Assembly: GCF_000283155.1 (NCBI RefSeq)
Contig: NW_004454171.1
Location: 8,820,849-8,884,848 of the forward strand
Length of the DNA stretch: 64,000 nt
Direction of reading: 5' to 3'
DNA from: Ceratotherium simum simum
Taxonomy: Eukaryota > Chordata > Mammalia > Perissodactyla > Rhinocerotidae
Shown here piece after piece: positions 12,200 through 23,900 of this stretch; the first letter of the stretch is position 1, and each line of letters starts with the position of its first letter. Both the position numbers and the translations under genes were made by a program. The notes under the pieces are model-generated. The model did not search any database. It was not told the DNA's origin and saw only the letters and a list, made by a program, of their open reading frames with translations.

Positions 12200-15100
12200 T
12201 CTTTCCAACGGAAAAGCAGCCTTTGCTTACAACTGGGGCTACAGTAGCTTGGAAATTCAGGATGCCGAAGGACTCGTTCCCTAGAAAACTCCGCTAAAAA
12301 GACTCTCTCTAAATCTCAGCACTCAGTTTATTCCCCTTCCACATCCCTCGGGGCCCCTGCCAGTCTCCGTGGAATTTAGCGGATGCAACAACAGAAAGCT
12401 GTTTTCATGGTTTCAGAGATTGTGGCAATATGTGTCAAGTGCAGACTTAGGAGAAACCAATGCACATTCTCCAGATGAAATGAAACTCATTTCCACATGC
12501 CTTTTAACCCTCCCTCTTGGCCCGACCTTACCTTTACGTCGTCTTTACTTTTATTTTTTGCTTTTATTTTACCCAATTAAATCGTTACTCATTCCAAGAT
12601 TTATTTTGGAGCATGGTGAAACGTTTAAGAACTTTTAAAAAAATAACTGTTGTCCCAAACAATCCATCTTTTCTCACCTAATTTAAAATAACACTTTATC
12701 TTAGATTAAATCCTCGGGTATGTTTTTTTCTTTTTCTGGGTTTTCCATTCTGTTCCATTGAATGGCTTGCTGCTTCTTGCATTCGTACTCTACTATTTTA
12801 ACTTCATTTTGTGTCCCTCATTCACTTTTGGTAGTTCTTTATGTAAATCCTACACACTTCTTATAATTTGTAATGATTATTGTTTTGATATCTGTGTATC
12901 CATTTGACAACCAGAGTGAAGAACTTAATTTTAAGCTATAATTTTGTAACAGGAGAAAGAGGTGACAGTTTCTGGAACTTAGGGAAGGCACAAACTGGAT
13001 GGTAAAGATTTCATCAGAAAGATGTAATATTGAAGAAAGGTATGATGCAGGTGAAAAAAAAATCGAGTAAAATGCACACAAGATAGGCTGATTTTATTGA
13101 AGGGTAAGATAATTGCCAAAATTTTAAAAAATATATAAAATAGCTATTTTTTCCTCAAATCCTATTAGCCAAATTTTTTAGTAATTGGCTACCTAACAGA
13201 GACATCTAACTTTTTTGTTTCCTCTGAATAGTTTCTCTGTTCCTTTGCTTTATCTACCCAAATCTATTCCCCTCTCTTATCAGACTGACCTTGTGTAATC
13301 TTATCATCTCCATTGTTATGAAGCCTCTGTGCTCTACATTTGTCCCATATTCCTTAAAATCTTTCTCATTTAAAATCTAAATAATCATTTCCCCTTGCTT
13401 CCATCTTTCTCTGTCTGCAACTCATGTGTTTCCGTCTTTATTCCATTTCTTAGGAAGGCAAATTATGTTGACTCCATACTCCATAGAAACTGGTATAAAC
13501 AGGTGAGTGTATACAGAAACTCCTTATAATGTAATACTTGATCCAGTAATTCCACCTGGACTATAACCTGGTATTGTGGGTGAAGCAGACAGGAGCAGGA
13601 GAAGGTCCACGACACAGTTAATACAAAACCGATGAACCCAAAACTTATCAGGTTCCTATTATATTTGTTAGTGATTTCAAGAATTAACCAAAACAAAACG
13701 TAACAGAAATCACTGTTGCACAAGATGCACCAGCGAAATTTGAAAGTTTGGCAGCCATATTGTACTGCAACACAAATCCATAGACATTAAGTGCTTGTTC
13801 TTCAGAGGCCATTTAACGCCATTTTGTTCTTTGTAGATTGAATGATTTGACAACAAATTGTTTGGAATTAGCGACTCAGAAGTCGAGTGTCTGGACCTTC
13901 ATCAGAAATTGCTGCTGGAATGTACCTAAAGAGCTCTGGAGGGCACTGGGGTCTCTGCTGAGGAGATGGCTGGTTCCAGGATGGGCGTCTTCGTCGGTGA
14001 AACAGCCATGAACAAAAACAGCAACAACAAAAAACCATTTCTCAGACCTCTCCAGCTTAGCTGGAGCAAATGGTTTGGGTGTGAATGGTTTCAACTATGA
14101 TCACCAAGCTTCTCCTACAGTAGCCCAGCTAGAAAATTGTCCTTCATCCCCTATTTGTCTCCTCTGTATTCCCCAGGGTGACCTATGAGAACAATAAAGG
14201 CTCTCTGTAGTGACTTCTAGAGAGAAGACTCTGACATTCCCTGATGCAGCCTGGAATGAGGGTCAAAAACATAACTAGGCTGTAGGGAGGCAGGAACCAC
14301 ACAGCAGGACCCCAGGTATGTTGTAGAGATTTGGTTGACCCTAGTGTTTTTGTATGGACCAGAGGTACTCAAGGAGTGTGTGTTAGGCCAACTCTGAGCT
14401 TCTGTGTTCCTTGGTCAGATGCTATCTGGATCCCCAAAGAGTTTCTTACAAGCAATTGAAAGCTAAGGTTTCCCATTCCCAGACTTCTGTGGAAACTCAT
14501 TTCAGATCCAAAGCAGACGCCTTCTAGAAAGTTGGTTAGAATGCCCATGCCTGTCTAAGGCTCAAATAATGCCCTGGTCAGCTTTCCTGCTCCCTCATTT
14601 AATAGTTATGCTAATGAAATTAATAATGTATTAAAGTAAGATTTGTTTTATGATGAAAAACAACTAAGATATGGATGTCTTAACAAATCCCTTAGCTAAA
14701 GTTCTCCAGTTCCAGTCCAAGGCTGTCATAAATGTTTTCTCCTTTTAACAGTTGCCGTGAAACTCATCAAACACTTTTCCACAACTGGTTCATTTGTTGT
14801 TTGGGATGTGTCTTCCCACGCATTCCACTGTGTCTGCTGAGGAAAATTAAGACTATATTGTAATTAAACCATGATTATACTATGAGGGCCCAAGGGTGTT
14901 GAGTCTGATCTACCAGTGTCTACCAGAGATCCCTGACCTGGGAAAACTGCATGAAAGGGACCATAAAGTTAAAATAGAGAAATGTACTGAAAAGCTTTAT
15001 TCTGACATCATGTAACTCAGTGAGGAAAAAACAGACATGACATTCCTGTGTTCAGGGAGGGAGGCAAGTTTTATATTTAGTGCCACATTAAAGGTGAGCA

Positions 15101-16640
15101 AGGGCCTATAGAATCATGTAAAGAGGAGGATGGTAAGTCAGGGAAAGATGCACAGGAAGAAGTGATATCAAAGCTGAAACTGAAGGAATGAATAGGAGTT
15201 GGCCAGTGAGAGGGGAGGAAATGGAAAGAAGCACATTCCAGAAAGAAGGGATAATGTATCAGTGAGGGTCCAATCAGGAGAGAAACCATTCGGTAATTTG
15301 AACAGGTACCATTTAATATCAAGAATTATTAACTATAACAGTAGACCCACTATAGAGGTGAAAAGAGAAATCTCAACAATACACGTGGTTGCGAGAATAG
15401 CCAAGGAAGGAACAACTTAAATGGGTGGCTCCCCAAGGCTGGGATTAGACCTCATTGAAAAAGGTGTGGTACAGTTCACTGAGTTGCCCAGGCCAGAACT
15501 AGTCCCCAGTCATCGAGCAAGCAGGAAATGCCCTTCAGGAGTGCAGGAAGCCCACTTACCAGCAGAGCAGTGCAAGGCCTGGGATGTGTCATATCCATGT
15601 CCAGAAGGAGGCAGCAGACACCTTCAGGATACAGCAGAGTCAAGGGTGAGGGCTGGGCGCACAGAGGGAGGAGGGTGTCAGGAGCTGCTTGCCAGGGGCA
15701 TGGTGACGCTGTTAGGGGGGTCACTGGCTGGGGTTGGACTGCGTGCTCAGGGGGTGCACAGCGGGGCAGAGCACTTCAGGTGTTGGTGCAGAAGGAAGAA
15801 GCAGCAAAACAGCAGCACACCAGAACCTGGGCCAGGGCCACTCCTCAATCTCCAGGTAAACAGGAACAACCCACTGGGACACAGATGAGTTGAGGTTGGT
15901 AGTCTGAGGAAGTCAGACCTACAGGAGTCAAACTCCTCTGCCATCCATTGAGCTGCAACCACACCTCCTTCAACAAGGTTTGAACCCCCCCTACCGAGTC
16001 TGCCCTTTTGTGGGTACTCCCCTTCAGCCCTAGGGTGCCCTTCAGAATTCTCTTTCCATCTTAATAATTACTGTCCTATCATAGCTTAATAATTCTTTAT
16101 ATTAAACTTCCACTGTTTAAATTACCATGTGGTACCTGTCTTCTAATCGGACCCAGACCGATACTGAGGTCGTGGAGTTGCACTGTTCAGATCTGTCATC
16201 AAGAGAACCTAACATGGGCAGCACAGTTGAACTGTAGCCACCAGCTGCCTTTTCTGTCCCCCATGGTGCTCCCACTGAGGCCTTACATCTGCCGTGCTCT
16301 GTCGAGCCAATGACTGAGCACAGAAGGGATGGTAAGGCCAAGTCATTTCTGTCCACATAGGACTCCTCTATGAGAAATATCTTGATGGATACTCAACATC
16401 ACAACCCAAGGGCCTACACTATGATTTTCCTGCTGGGGCTTGCCCTGAGACCCACACTATAACTTTACCCCACCACTGATACCACTAACACCATGGGGTC
16501 TACCAGATCCTGTGAGCAAAGCAGCAGGGCTTCTTGAAGCACAGCCTGGACCTACTGCAGAACTCATCTGCTCTGGGCCCACTTCGGTCTTGCATACTTT
16601 AGTGTCGCCAAGGGATAAGGACCAAGGAGTAGTCCTAAGG
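12200..16640. other. Intergenic DNA, no confirmed gene
   Basis: Between the ANKRD26 promoter and MER5A. It holds AT-rich unclassified DNA (12.5-13.4 kb), a protein-like block at 13463-14094 described separately, and repeat-like DNA at about 15.2-16.4 kb. The 155-codon open frame at 15421-15888 has no family features. Confidence 0.5.
13463..14094 (-). pseudogene. Unrecognised decayed reading frames, possible retropseudogene
   Basis: Read on the minus strand, 14094-13876 gives an open frame ending LMKVQTLDF. About 13820-13700 gives MASEEQALNVYGFVLQYN in one frame, and 13723-13463 gives a partly hydrophobic stretch including GFIGFVLTVSW in another. The pieces are uninterrupted by splice signals but broken by frameshifts. 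I do not recognise the parent protein; chance open frames remain possible. Confidence 0.25.
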
Positions 16641-16646
16641 GTAGGA

Positions 16647-16857
16647 CAGGGTTTCTCAACCTCGCTCTATTGACATATTGGGTCGGGTAATTTTTTGTTG
16701 TGGGGGGCTGTCCTGTTTATGGTAGCAGCATTCCTGAGTTCTACCCACTAGATGTTAGTAGCATCCTCAGTTGTGACAATAAAAATGTCTCCAGACATTG
16801 CAAAATGTCCCTGGGGAGCAGAATTACTCGCCCACCCCTAAACATTGAGAATCACTG
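16647..16857 (-). mobile_element. MER5A-type hAT-Charlie DNA transposon
   Basis: Short non-autonomous DNA transposon with near-inverted ends (CAGGGTTTCTCAAC and GAGAATCACTGG), and the family landmarks TTGTTGTGGGGGGCTGTCC, CTACCCACTAGATG and AATGTCTCCAGACATTGC. Confidence 0.92.
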
Positions 16858-16919
16858 GTGTAAAATATGCTGCCTCCAGAACCCAGAGGCCAACTAGTCT
16901 CTGTCTTTCGTTCTTTGTG

Positions 16920-17578
16920 AAAAGGTATTCAAGAGGCAATTTCTCTTGCACTTTTGAGGGAATATCCTGACATGCCCCTGATCCCTAAGAAGTTCACTGA
17001 AGTGGCAGTTCATTCTTACGAAGGCCTCCAGGATTATAGCCACTTATTACTCATCCTGTCAAATCAGTATGATGTCATGAATAAAACAGACCAATGTGAT
17101 ATTCTGGGGATGCTCAGGTCCAGATCTTTTCAGAATAGTAGACAGAGAGTCGAAGAGTTAATATAAGCCTGAGGCAAAACTAAATGAACAATTTGTCGAT
17201 ACCATGTAAATGTGAACTGCTTCAGATCCTCTTTGTAATTGGAATAGAAAAGAATGCATTTGCCAAATCAGTGGTCACATACCAGGTAACTGAGGCCTTA
17301 TTAATCTGTTCTGGAAGCAATACCAGGTCCAGAATAGCAGCTATGATTGGGGCTACTATTTGGTTGAGTTTACAGTAGTCTACAGACATTCTGTAAGATC
17401 TATCTAGTTTCTGAAGGGGCCAGACTAGTGACTCAAACAGAAATATGGTAGAGCTCACCACCCTTGCATCCTTTAGATCTTGAGTGGTAGCATTAGCCCC
17501 CCATCTCTCCTGGGATACAATGTTGTTTCTGGTGTAGTCTCTTAACTGAGGGATTGATGATGGTTCAGAGGTTTCCAC
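16920..17578 (-). pseudogene. Endogenous retrovirus pol (reverse transcriptase) fragment
   Basis: On the minus strand this reads as class I retroviral RT: a PLQKLDRSYRM / VDYCKLNQ block, then DLANAFFSIP, then frame breaks and stops, LPQAYINS, and ITLVCFIHDIILI. The catalytic YxDD box is replaced by FIHD (17074-17085), so the enzyme is dead as well as frameshifted. It is a small remnant of an old provirus. Confidence 0.88.
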
Positions 17579-18340
17579 TCGGACTTTTGTAATGACAGTT
17601 TATAGGCTAAGTACCTACAGGCCAAGCACCTAATATGGGGGTTACTCCTACAGCCATGTATGTTAACTCCAACCATATACTCAGAGACTTGAGAAATGAC
17701 CACTGGTAAGTGTGCAGACCCTGTGAGCCAGACTTTATAAATTTATTACCTGGTCCCCATAAACCTCTACTCTTACGTCTAGCTATGATGATGTTTGGGG
17801 CCCCAGGTATCGATGTCAACTGAGACCCTATATCTGATAGTCCTTGAAATATCTAAGAATTCCCCTTTCCCCAATGTAGAGTCATCCAAGTGAATGACAT
17901 TAAGTCCCTTTGTAGGAAGGCTGAGGGAAATATTGTAGTATATCTCTGCCATGGTATTGCAGTGTCCTTCCTCCCAGGGACCCATCCACCTCTTCAGTCA
18001 GTTGGGTCTGGATCTGAAAATTGTCAAGGGATCATGAGTTTTTATTGGGGCAATTGCCCTCATCCTTCTGCTCCTCCGTTCTTGCCTTTGTCTGGTTGTA
18101 GATATTAAGCATCACCCTTGTTGCTCACCAGATGGAAAAATCCATCTAGGGACACTATGCTCTTTTAACCATCTCCACAACTCCCTGTTGGTTAAGTCCC
18201 CTTGGCTGTCCCTCCAATCTTGCTGTGCATTACTGTTGGTCTTGATGTGTTCTCTGGGCCCTCCCATGGAATATAATTCTCTATTGGGTCTTCTGGCCTC
18301 ACATAAAATTCCCATTCCAGCATGCACACTTCTCTTGGCC
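17579..18340 (-). pseudogene. Probable 5' continuation of the same endogenous retrovirus
   Basis: Several minus-strand open frames (17607-17819, 17779-17985, 18112-18327) lie where the region upstream of RT should be. I see no clear protease active site or nucleocapsid zinc knuckle, so this rests on position. Confidence 0.4.
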
Positions 18341-18369
18341 TCTTTATTCCTTCATCTACCACCTTGCAA

Positions 18370-19150
18370 GGTATGGTATAATAAGAAATATATTTGGTCT
18401 TTGTTCCCAGTTCCTGGCACAGAGCTCCTAAAACCCTTAGAATTTCCTGAGAGAGGCGTGTCTAATTGTTTTCATAATTAGCCCATCTCACCATACCTGA
18501 GTTTATGCTAAGGAAGTGACTCATTATGGGAGGAGGCCCCAGATAGCTTCAGGAAGGGAGCTAGTAACCAGAGGAACCAACCAGGTGATTAGAAGGTTGG
18601 AACTTTCAGTCTTACCCCCTTGCCCCTCACAACCTCCAAGGAGGGGAGAGAGACTGGAGATGGAGTTCAATCACATGGCCAATGATTTAATCAATCATGC
18701 TCACGTGATGAAACCACATATAAAAACTCTGAGATAAGGCGCAGAGAGCTTCCTGGTTGGTGAACACATCAATGTGCTGATGGGGTGGCATGCTTGGAGA
18801 GGGTGTGGAAACCTTGCCCCGACCTCCCCAGACCTTCCTGCCTTATGTGTCTCTTCATCTGGTTGTTCATTTATATCCTTTAAAACAAACCAGCAATCTT
18901 ACGTATATCACTTTCCTGAGTCCTTCTAGCGCATTATCAAACCTAAAGGGGGGATGTGGGAACTTCCAAACTTGCAGGCAAGTCGGGCAGAAGTGTGAGT
19001 AGCCTGGGGACCTGGGAGTTGTGGCTGGTGTCCAAAGTGGGGGGCAGTCCTGTGGGACCAAGCCCCTTAACCTGTGGGGTCTCTGCTAAGTTTGGGTAGT
19101 TAGTGTATCAAATTGAATTGCTGGACAGTTGGTGTTGCAACTGTATGCAA
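18370..19150 (+). repeat. LTR-like interspersed repeat, copy 1 of 3
   Basis: Begins GGTATAATAAGAAATA, has TTTGGTCTTTG, CCTGGCACAGAGCTCC, CAGAGAGCTTCCTGG, TGTGTCTCTTCATCTGG, TTATATCCTTT and GGGGGCAGTCCTGTGGGAC. The same element occurs on the minus strand at 43890-44660 and 53820-54560. I recognise it as common in mammals but will not guess a family name. Confidence 0.75.
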
Positions 19151-19668
19151 CTCGGGCATTTCCACTTCATGTAGCCTTGGCCATTGTTTTCTCCTGAGTT
19201 CTAACTAGAAGCTAACAGAAAGTTTACTCCATCCCCTCGGGCTCTTGCTTGAGTGTTAAATCCTGTGTCCCCAAGAAATACTCCCACATCAATGCATTCT
19301 TGCTGTTCCAGTCTTACACTCTATCCCACTTGATCAAGCCTCTTAAAATCCAATCCCAGGGGTACTCACCCTGGCTTGTGCTGTGCATGCTAGCTAGTTC
19401 TTGCGGCTCCTTTGGTGTATGGTCTCTTCTTCCTTTATGAAGCCCAGCACATCCCAGCCTGCTTCTATTGGGATTTAACACAAACTATTAGCCTGGCAGC
19501 CAAGCGAGGAGGTGGGTGTAGCATCTGAGGGGACACCTGTTGCCTTGTCAGGGAGAAGCTCTGCAAGATCTTCCAGCGTGGGGCAAGTGCTCGTACTTAC
19601 TAACGTAGGCTGGGCCTAGAGAGCTCAATCCATGAGGATTTAGTGGGGTCTGCACAACCGCTCATGGG

Positions 19669-19940
19669 CTACATCCTCATGACTCCATCCCATTTTCGAG
19701 TCCAGATTTCCTCAATGGCCCTGAACTTGGCATAGTATACTGAGCATTTAAACATCCTGGAGCTCTGCAGCTCTCTCAGATCTTCGGTTTGCTCTTTCAG
19801 TTTCCGCTCTTCCACTGTGGGGGATCAGGGCCTCCTCATGGACTTCCAAAGAGGCCCTGGAGCTCTCGCATGTCGCCTTTACACTCGGTAACCTCCCTCA
19901 GTTTCTCATTATCCCAACGCAAGATGAAGATACAACTTTG
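19669..19940 (-). pseudogene. Possible coiled-coil retropseudogene, unrecognised parent
   Basis: Minus-strand reading gives LRWDNEKLREVTECKGDMRE then a stop, and after a frameshift VEERKLKEQTEDLRELQSS followed by KFRAIEEIWTRKWDGVMRM and a stop. The Glu/Lys/Leu pattern is coiled-coil-like and no intron signals intervene. An L1 lies just beyond its left-reading start. I cannot name the parent gene. Confidence 0.4.
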
Positions 19941-19957
19941 CAGTACCCAGATATCTT

Positions 19958-20279
19958 TTTAAAAGAGATTTATTGAGATATAATTCACATACATTCGCCT
20001 GTTTAAAATGTACAATTCAATGATTTTAGAATATTCAGAGAATTGTGCAACTGTCACCACCATCAATTTTAAGATATTTTCATCATCCCCCAAAGAAATC
20101 CCATGCCTGTTAGCAGTCACTCCTCATTTCCTTCCAACCCCTCGACCCTAGGCAACCACTAACCTACTTTCTGTCTCGATAGACCTGCCTATTCTGCACA
20201 TTCACATAAATGGAATCATACATTATATTGTCTGTTGTGACTGGCTTCTCTCAGCAGAATGTTTTCAAGTTTCATCCAT
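19958..20279 (-). mobile_element. Antisense L1 3' part, left half
   Basis: TTTATTGAGATATAATTCAC, GTGCAACTGTCACCACC, CAACCACTAACCTACTTTCTG and AATGGAATCATAC are the reverse complement of an L1M 3' end. It continues at 20998 after an inserted LTR. Confidence 0.85.
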
Positions 20280-20997
20280 TCTATTAGTTTCCTAGCGCTG
20301 CTACAACAAATTACCACAAATACCACAAACTTGCTGGCTTAAAGGAACAGAAATTTATTCTCACAGTTCTGGAAGCCAGATTTCTGAAATCATGGTGTCT
20401 GCAAGGCCCTACTTCCTCCAAAGCCTTTAAGAGAGAATCCTTCCTTGCCTCTTCCAGCTTCTGGTGGCCTCAGGCATTCCTTGGCTTGTGGCGACAACTC
20501 TCCAACCTCTGCCTGTCTTCACTTGGCTTTCTCTTCTTTTCCCTGTCTCTTTTTTTTGTGTGTGAGGAGATCAACCCTGTGCTAACATCTGCCAATCCTC
20601 CTCTTTTTTTTGCTGAGTTAGACTGGCCCTGGGCTAACATCCGGGCCCATCTTCCTCCACTTTATATGGGACGCTGCCACAGCATGGACTGCCAAGCAGT
20701 GCGTCGGTGTGCGCCCGGGATCCGAACTGGCAAACCCTGGGCCACCACAGCGAAGCATGCGCGCGCACTTAACTGCTTGCGCCACCAGGCCGGCCCGTCC
20801 TGTGTCTCTCTTGAGTCTCTTATAAGAACAAATGTCATTGGATTTAGAGCCCAACCAGATAATCCAGGATGATCTCATCTCAAGATTCTTATGGACATCT
20901 GCAAAGACTCTTGTTCCAAATAAGGTCACATTCACGGGTTCCAGGGGTGAGGACATGGACATATCTTTTTGGGAGACACCTTTCAAGCCACTATCCA
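20280..20997 (-). mobile_element. MLT1-type MaLR LTR inserted in L1
   Basis: Reverse complement of an MLT1 LTR: TTAGTTTCCTAGCGCTGCTA, GAAATTTATTCTCACAG, CTTCCAGCTTCTGGTGGC, GGATAATCC-type segment and AATAAGGTCACATTCACGGG. A short ATCCAT direct repeat flanks it. It is itself split by an ERE. Confidence 0.85.
20551..20797 (-). mobile_element. ERE SINE inside the MLT1 LTR
   Basis: Reverse-oriented ERE (ends CCACCAGGCCGGCCC on the plus strand). Similar CCTGTCTCT / CCTGTGTCTCT sequence on both sides suggests a target duplication. Confidence 0.92.
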
Positions 20998-21290
20998 TGT
21001 TGCAGCTTTTATCAGTACTTCATTCCTTTTTATGGCCACATAATATTCTACTTTATGGATATGCCACATTTTGTTTATCCATTTTTCAGTTGATGGACAT
21101 TTAGGCTGTTTCCACTTTTTTGTTATGATTAACAATGCTGCTGGGAACATCTGTGTGGCTATATGTTCTCATTACTCTTGGGTATATACTTAGGAATGGA
21201 TCTAACATGCTCTCTCCATATCTTTCAAAGTGCATGCACCAAGAATTTTTCCAAGGTCACTACCATTTAGTGCCAGGGAATCCTCATGCC
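20998..21290 (-). mobile_element. Antisense L1 3' part, right half
   Basis: Resumes exactly where 20279 stopped: TATCAGTACTTCATTCC, ATATGCCACATTTTG, TTGATGGACATTTAGG, AACAATGCTGCTGGGAAC, CTTGGGTATATACTTAGG. Confidence 0.85.
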
Positions 21291-21473
21291 CCATCTGCCA
21301 CTCACAATGGTGTTTGTTTTCAGCTGTGAGTAAGGCAGTCTCAAAACCTGTTTTCTCAGACCACTCCTGGCATCACCTGTGTTAGCTGAGTCCTCAGACA
21401 AGTAGATGCTTAGGTAGGACTAGATATGCAAGAGACTGACTGGGGAAATGCCTAGGAAGGAAAAAGGGGAGTG

Positions 21474-21872
21474 TGACAAGTAGAATATTAGTCCCCAAAA
21501 TGTTCATATCCTAATCCCTGGAGCCTGTGAATGTTATGTTCCATGGCAAGCGGGGGTATTAAGCTTGCAGAGGGAATTAAGGTTGCTAATCAAGATTAAC
21601 CTGGATTATCCAGGTGAGTCCAATGTAATCACAAGGGTCCTGTAAATGGGGAAGAGGGAGGCAGAAGTGTCTGAGTGATGTGAGAGAGACTCAACAGACC
21701 ATTGCTGGCTTTGAAGATGGAAGGGGGCCAGGAGCCAAGGAATGCAGGTGGCCTCTAGAAGTTGGAAAAGACAAGAAAATGGATTGTCCTCTAGAACCTC
21801 CAGAAAGGAACTTTCTTGCTGACACCTTGACTTCTGCCCAGTGAGAATCACTTCAGACCTCTGACTCCAGAA
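21474..21872 (+). mobile_element. MLT1-type LTR, sense, 3' truncated
   Basis: TGTGACAAGTAGAATATTAGTCCCC, CCTGTGAATGTTATG, AACCTGGATTATCCAGGTG and GCTGGCTTTGAAGATGGAAG are MLT1 landmarks. The last third, with the poly(A) region, is missing. Confidence 0.8.
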
Positions 21873-21990
21873 TCCCAGTGGGTTCTCCAGTTTTCCCAGG
21901 ACTGGAGGATTCTTGGGACACATGACTGCCAGTGCTAAAACCAAGATATTTTCAGGAAAACTGGAATGGTTGGTCACCCTATCCCAAACA
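21873..21990. repeat. Palindromic DNA-transposon-like fragment
   Basis: Contains CCAGTTTTCCCAGGACTG and ends GGTTGGTCACCCT, the kind of terminus seen on short palindromic non-autonomous transposons. The family is not certain. Confidence 0.45.
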
Positions 21991-22900
21991 CTGGAGACAT
22001 TCTCAGGCCCAACATACCCCTCATCTCCCTGACCCCCTCTTAGGATAATTTCTAATCGTGGCAGTTTATGGCTGGAGAATTTCTTCACTGTCTTCTCTAC
22101 AGCCCCTCTTCCCACCTTCCCCACCTACCCAGAGCAGACATCATCTGTGACTCTGAGATGCCTTAGGGAGAATGGGACATTTGTAACTTTTCTTTGTAAC
22201 TCTTAAACATGAAAACTCAGATTAGCACTGCAACTTAAATTTTCAGCTGGGTCTTCTATTTTACTTCCACACTTCTCCTCTATAAAATCCAGGCCAACTC
22301 CTGTGTCCCTGACCCTGCACATTGTGAGGGGGTGGAGCATTGGTTGGCAGTGTGCCTACTTTCACCCTTCCCACAAGGGTCTTTGTTTCCTATAAGGGAA
22401 AAGCAAATACCAATACTAAGCTTATTTTCTCAGGACTACAGAGCCAATGAACCCCTAACCCAATGAACTTCCTGTCTTCAACAGAAAAATGAGTGGGCAT
22501 CTCTACTTCATAAAACCTCAAGTCTTTTTCATTTGTTCCAGAAACTGTGCCATACATAGGATCTCTAAGTTTTACAGGGAGTTGGTGCCCAGAGACTTGT
22601 TATAGCCATCTCCTTTGTGGCCATACTTTTTTCACTGGAAGCAAATTAAGCGGCTCAGTCTCCAACCCGGGGCCCAAGTGGGTTCTAAGAAGCCCTGAGG
22701 TGGGAAGGGGGTGGGTGAAAACTTAGCATCACCCTTCACAACCCTGCCTGTGGGGTACCCAATGTTAGGAGAATGAGGCATACCTGCATTTACTCTGACT
22801 ACTAAGGTCTCCCTTGTTTCATATTTATTATCTTATTTATATTTTCTAACTTTTCAACAATAAATACATATTACTTTTGCATGAACATACAGTGATTTTA
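21991..22900. other. Intergenic DNA, nothing recognised
   Basis: Mixed-composition sequence without a gene or nameable repeat. Confidence 0.4.
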
Positions 22901-22929
22901 GTTAAAATAGTAACTTTAAATGTGTAAAA

Positions 22930-23490
22930 GAAAATTAACATAAATAAAATATTCTCTATTAAAGTATAAAATATATAATTCATAAATGTAAAAATATAAT
23001 TATTAAATACTATGTCGCGTACAGAAGAATAAGCATATCAATGGAAAACCACATAGAGGCTGAGAACTTTTAACATAGAAACTACACAAATCAATGAGGA
23101 TGATATGGATTATTAAATAAATGGTTTGGGGAGAATCAACTAGTACTAGCGAGAACTTAACTACACATCTCACAACACCTACACCAAAATAAACTGCAGA
23201 TCAATAAAAGTGGTTTAGTCTTTTTAATGAAACCATTAAACCATTAAATATTTTAGAAGAAAACAGAGATGAGTGGTATTATTGACGAGTGGTAGATTTT
23301 TCAAACAAAAAATGGAAAGTTATAAAAGAAAATATCAATACATTTGGCCACATAAAATTTGTGACCAAATAAACTTAGTATAAATGCAAATATAGGAAAA
23401 AAGCACTGATATGCATAAATAATAAAACATTCTTATTTGTTTACAATAAAGTAACAAATTTTTTTAAGTGATCAAAGGATATAATCACTT
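22930..23490 (+). mobile_element. Old L1-type ORF2 remnant
   Basis: AAATAAACTGCAGATCAATAAAAG, AATGAAACCATTAAA, TTTTAGAAGAAAACAGAGATGAGTGG and GGCCACATAAAATTTGTGACC follow the order of the L1 ORF2 3' region, heavily decayed. Confidence 0.55.
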
Positions 23491-23539
23491 CACAAATTAA
23501 CCATGAGTTCCAGAAGCTTCCCACTCTTACCTGATAGGG

Positions 23540-23900
23540 ATGGTAGGTTCAACTTCATCATCCTGACTCAAGACAACTTTTGCTCTTCAGTTCTGTCATA
23601 ATTTAATTCACTGGGATCTTGATATTCTCACTACCTACAGGTCATCACATTTACCCATTATGTGGACGACTTCATGCTGATAGTATTAGGTGCATAGGAA
23701 ATGGGATCTGAGTTTGAAAGTCCTGGTAAAAACTTCTTTACTCACTGTTATAATTTATGTCAACCCTCTTAAAAAACAGACCAGCTTTATCCATTTAGAC
23801 TTAAAGAAATATTTCCCCAATGTTAAGCACAAATTCAAAATACCATCATGGTATCACACATAATTTACAAAATATAATGTTAACAATATAGTCAGTTCTA
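23540..23900 (+). pseudogene. Second endogenous retrovirus RT fragment (YVDD region)
   Basis: Plus strand reads HNLIHWDLDILTTY and then, one frame over, FTHYVDDFMLI with YVDD at 23659-23670. This is the RT catalytic box region of a class I-like provirus. The surrounding frame is full of stops and shifts, so nothing functional remains. Confidence 0.75.

Larger units (their letters stand above)
11640..12200. promoter_or_regulatory. CpG island and ANKRD26 promoter / 5'UTR
   Basis: GC- and CpG-rich block in an AT-rich neighbourhood, covering ANKRD26 exon 1 and about 370 bases upstream. There is no TATA box at a sensible spacing, as expected for a housekeeping CpG promoter. The transcription start is probably near 11950-12010, but this is inferred. 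Confidence 0.85.

Noticed and set aside
15421..15888. 155-codon plus-strand open frame starting MGGSPRLG
   Set aside because: Low complexity, overlapped by open frames on both strands, no recognisable domain, and set in repeat-like DNA.
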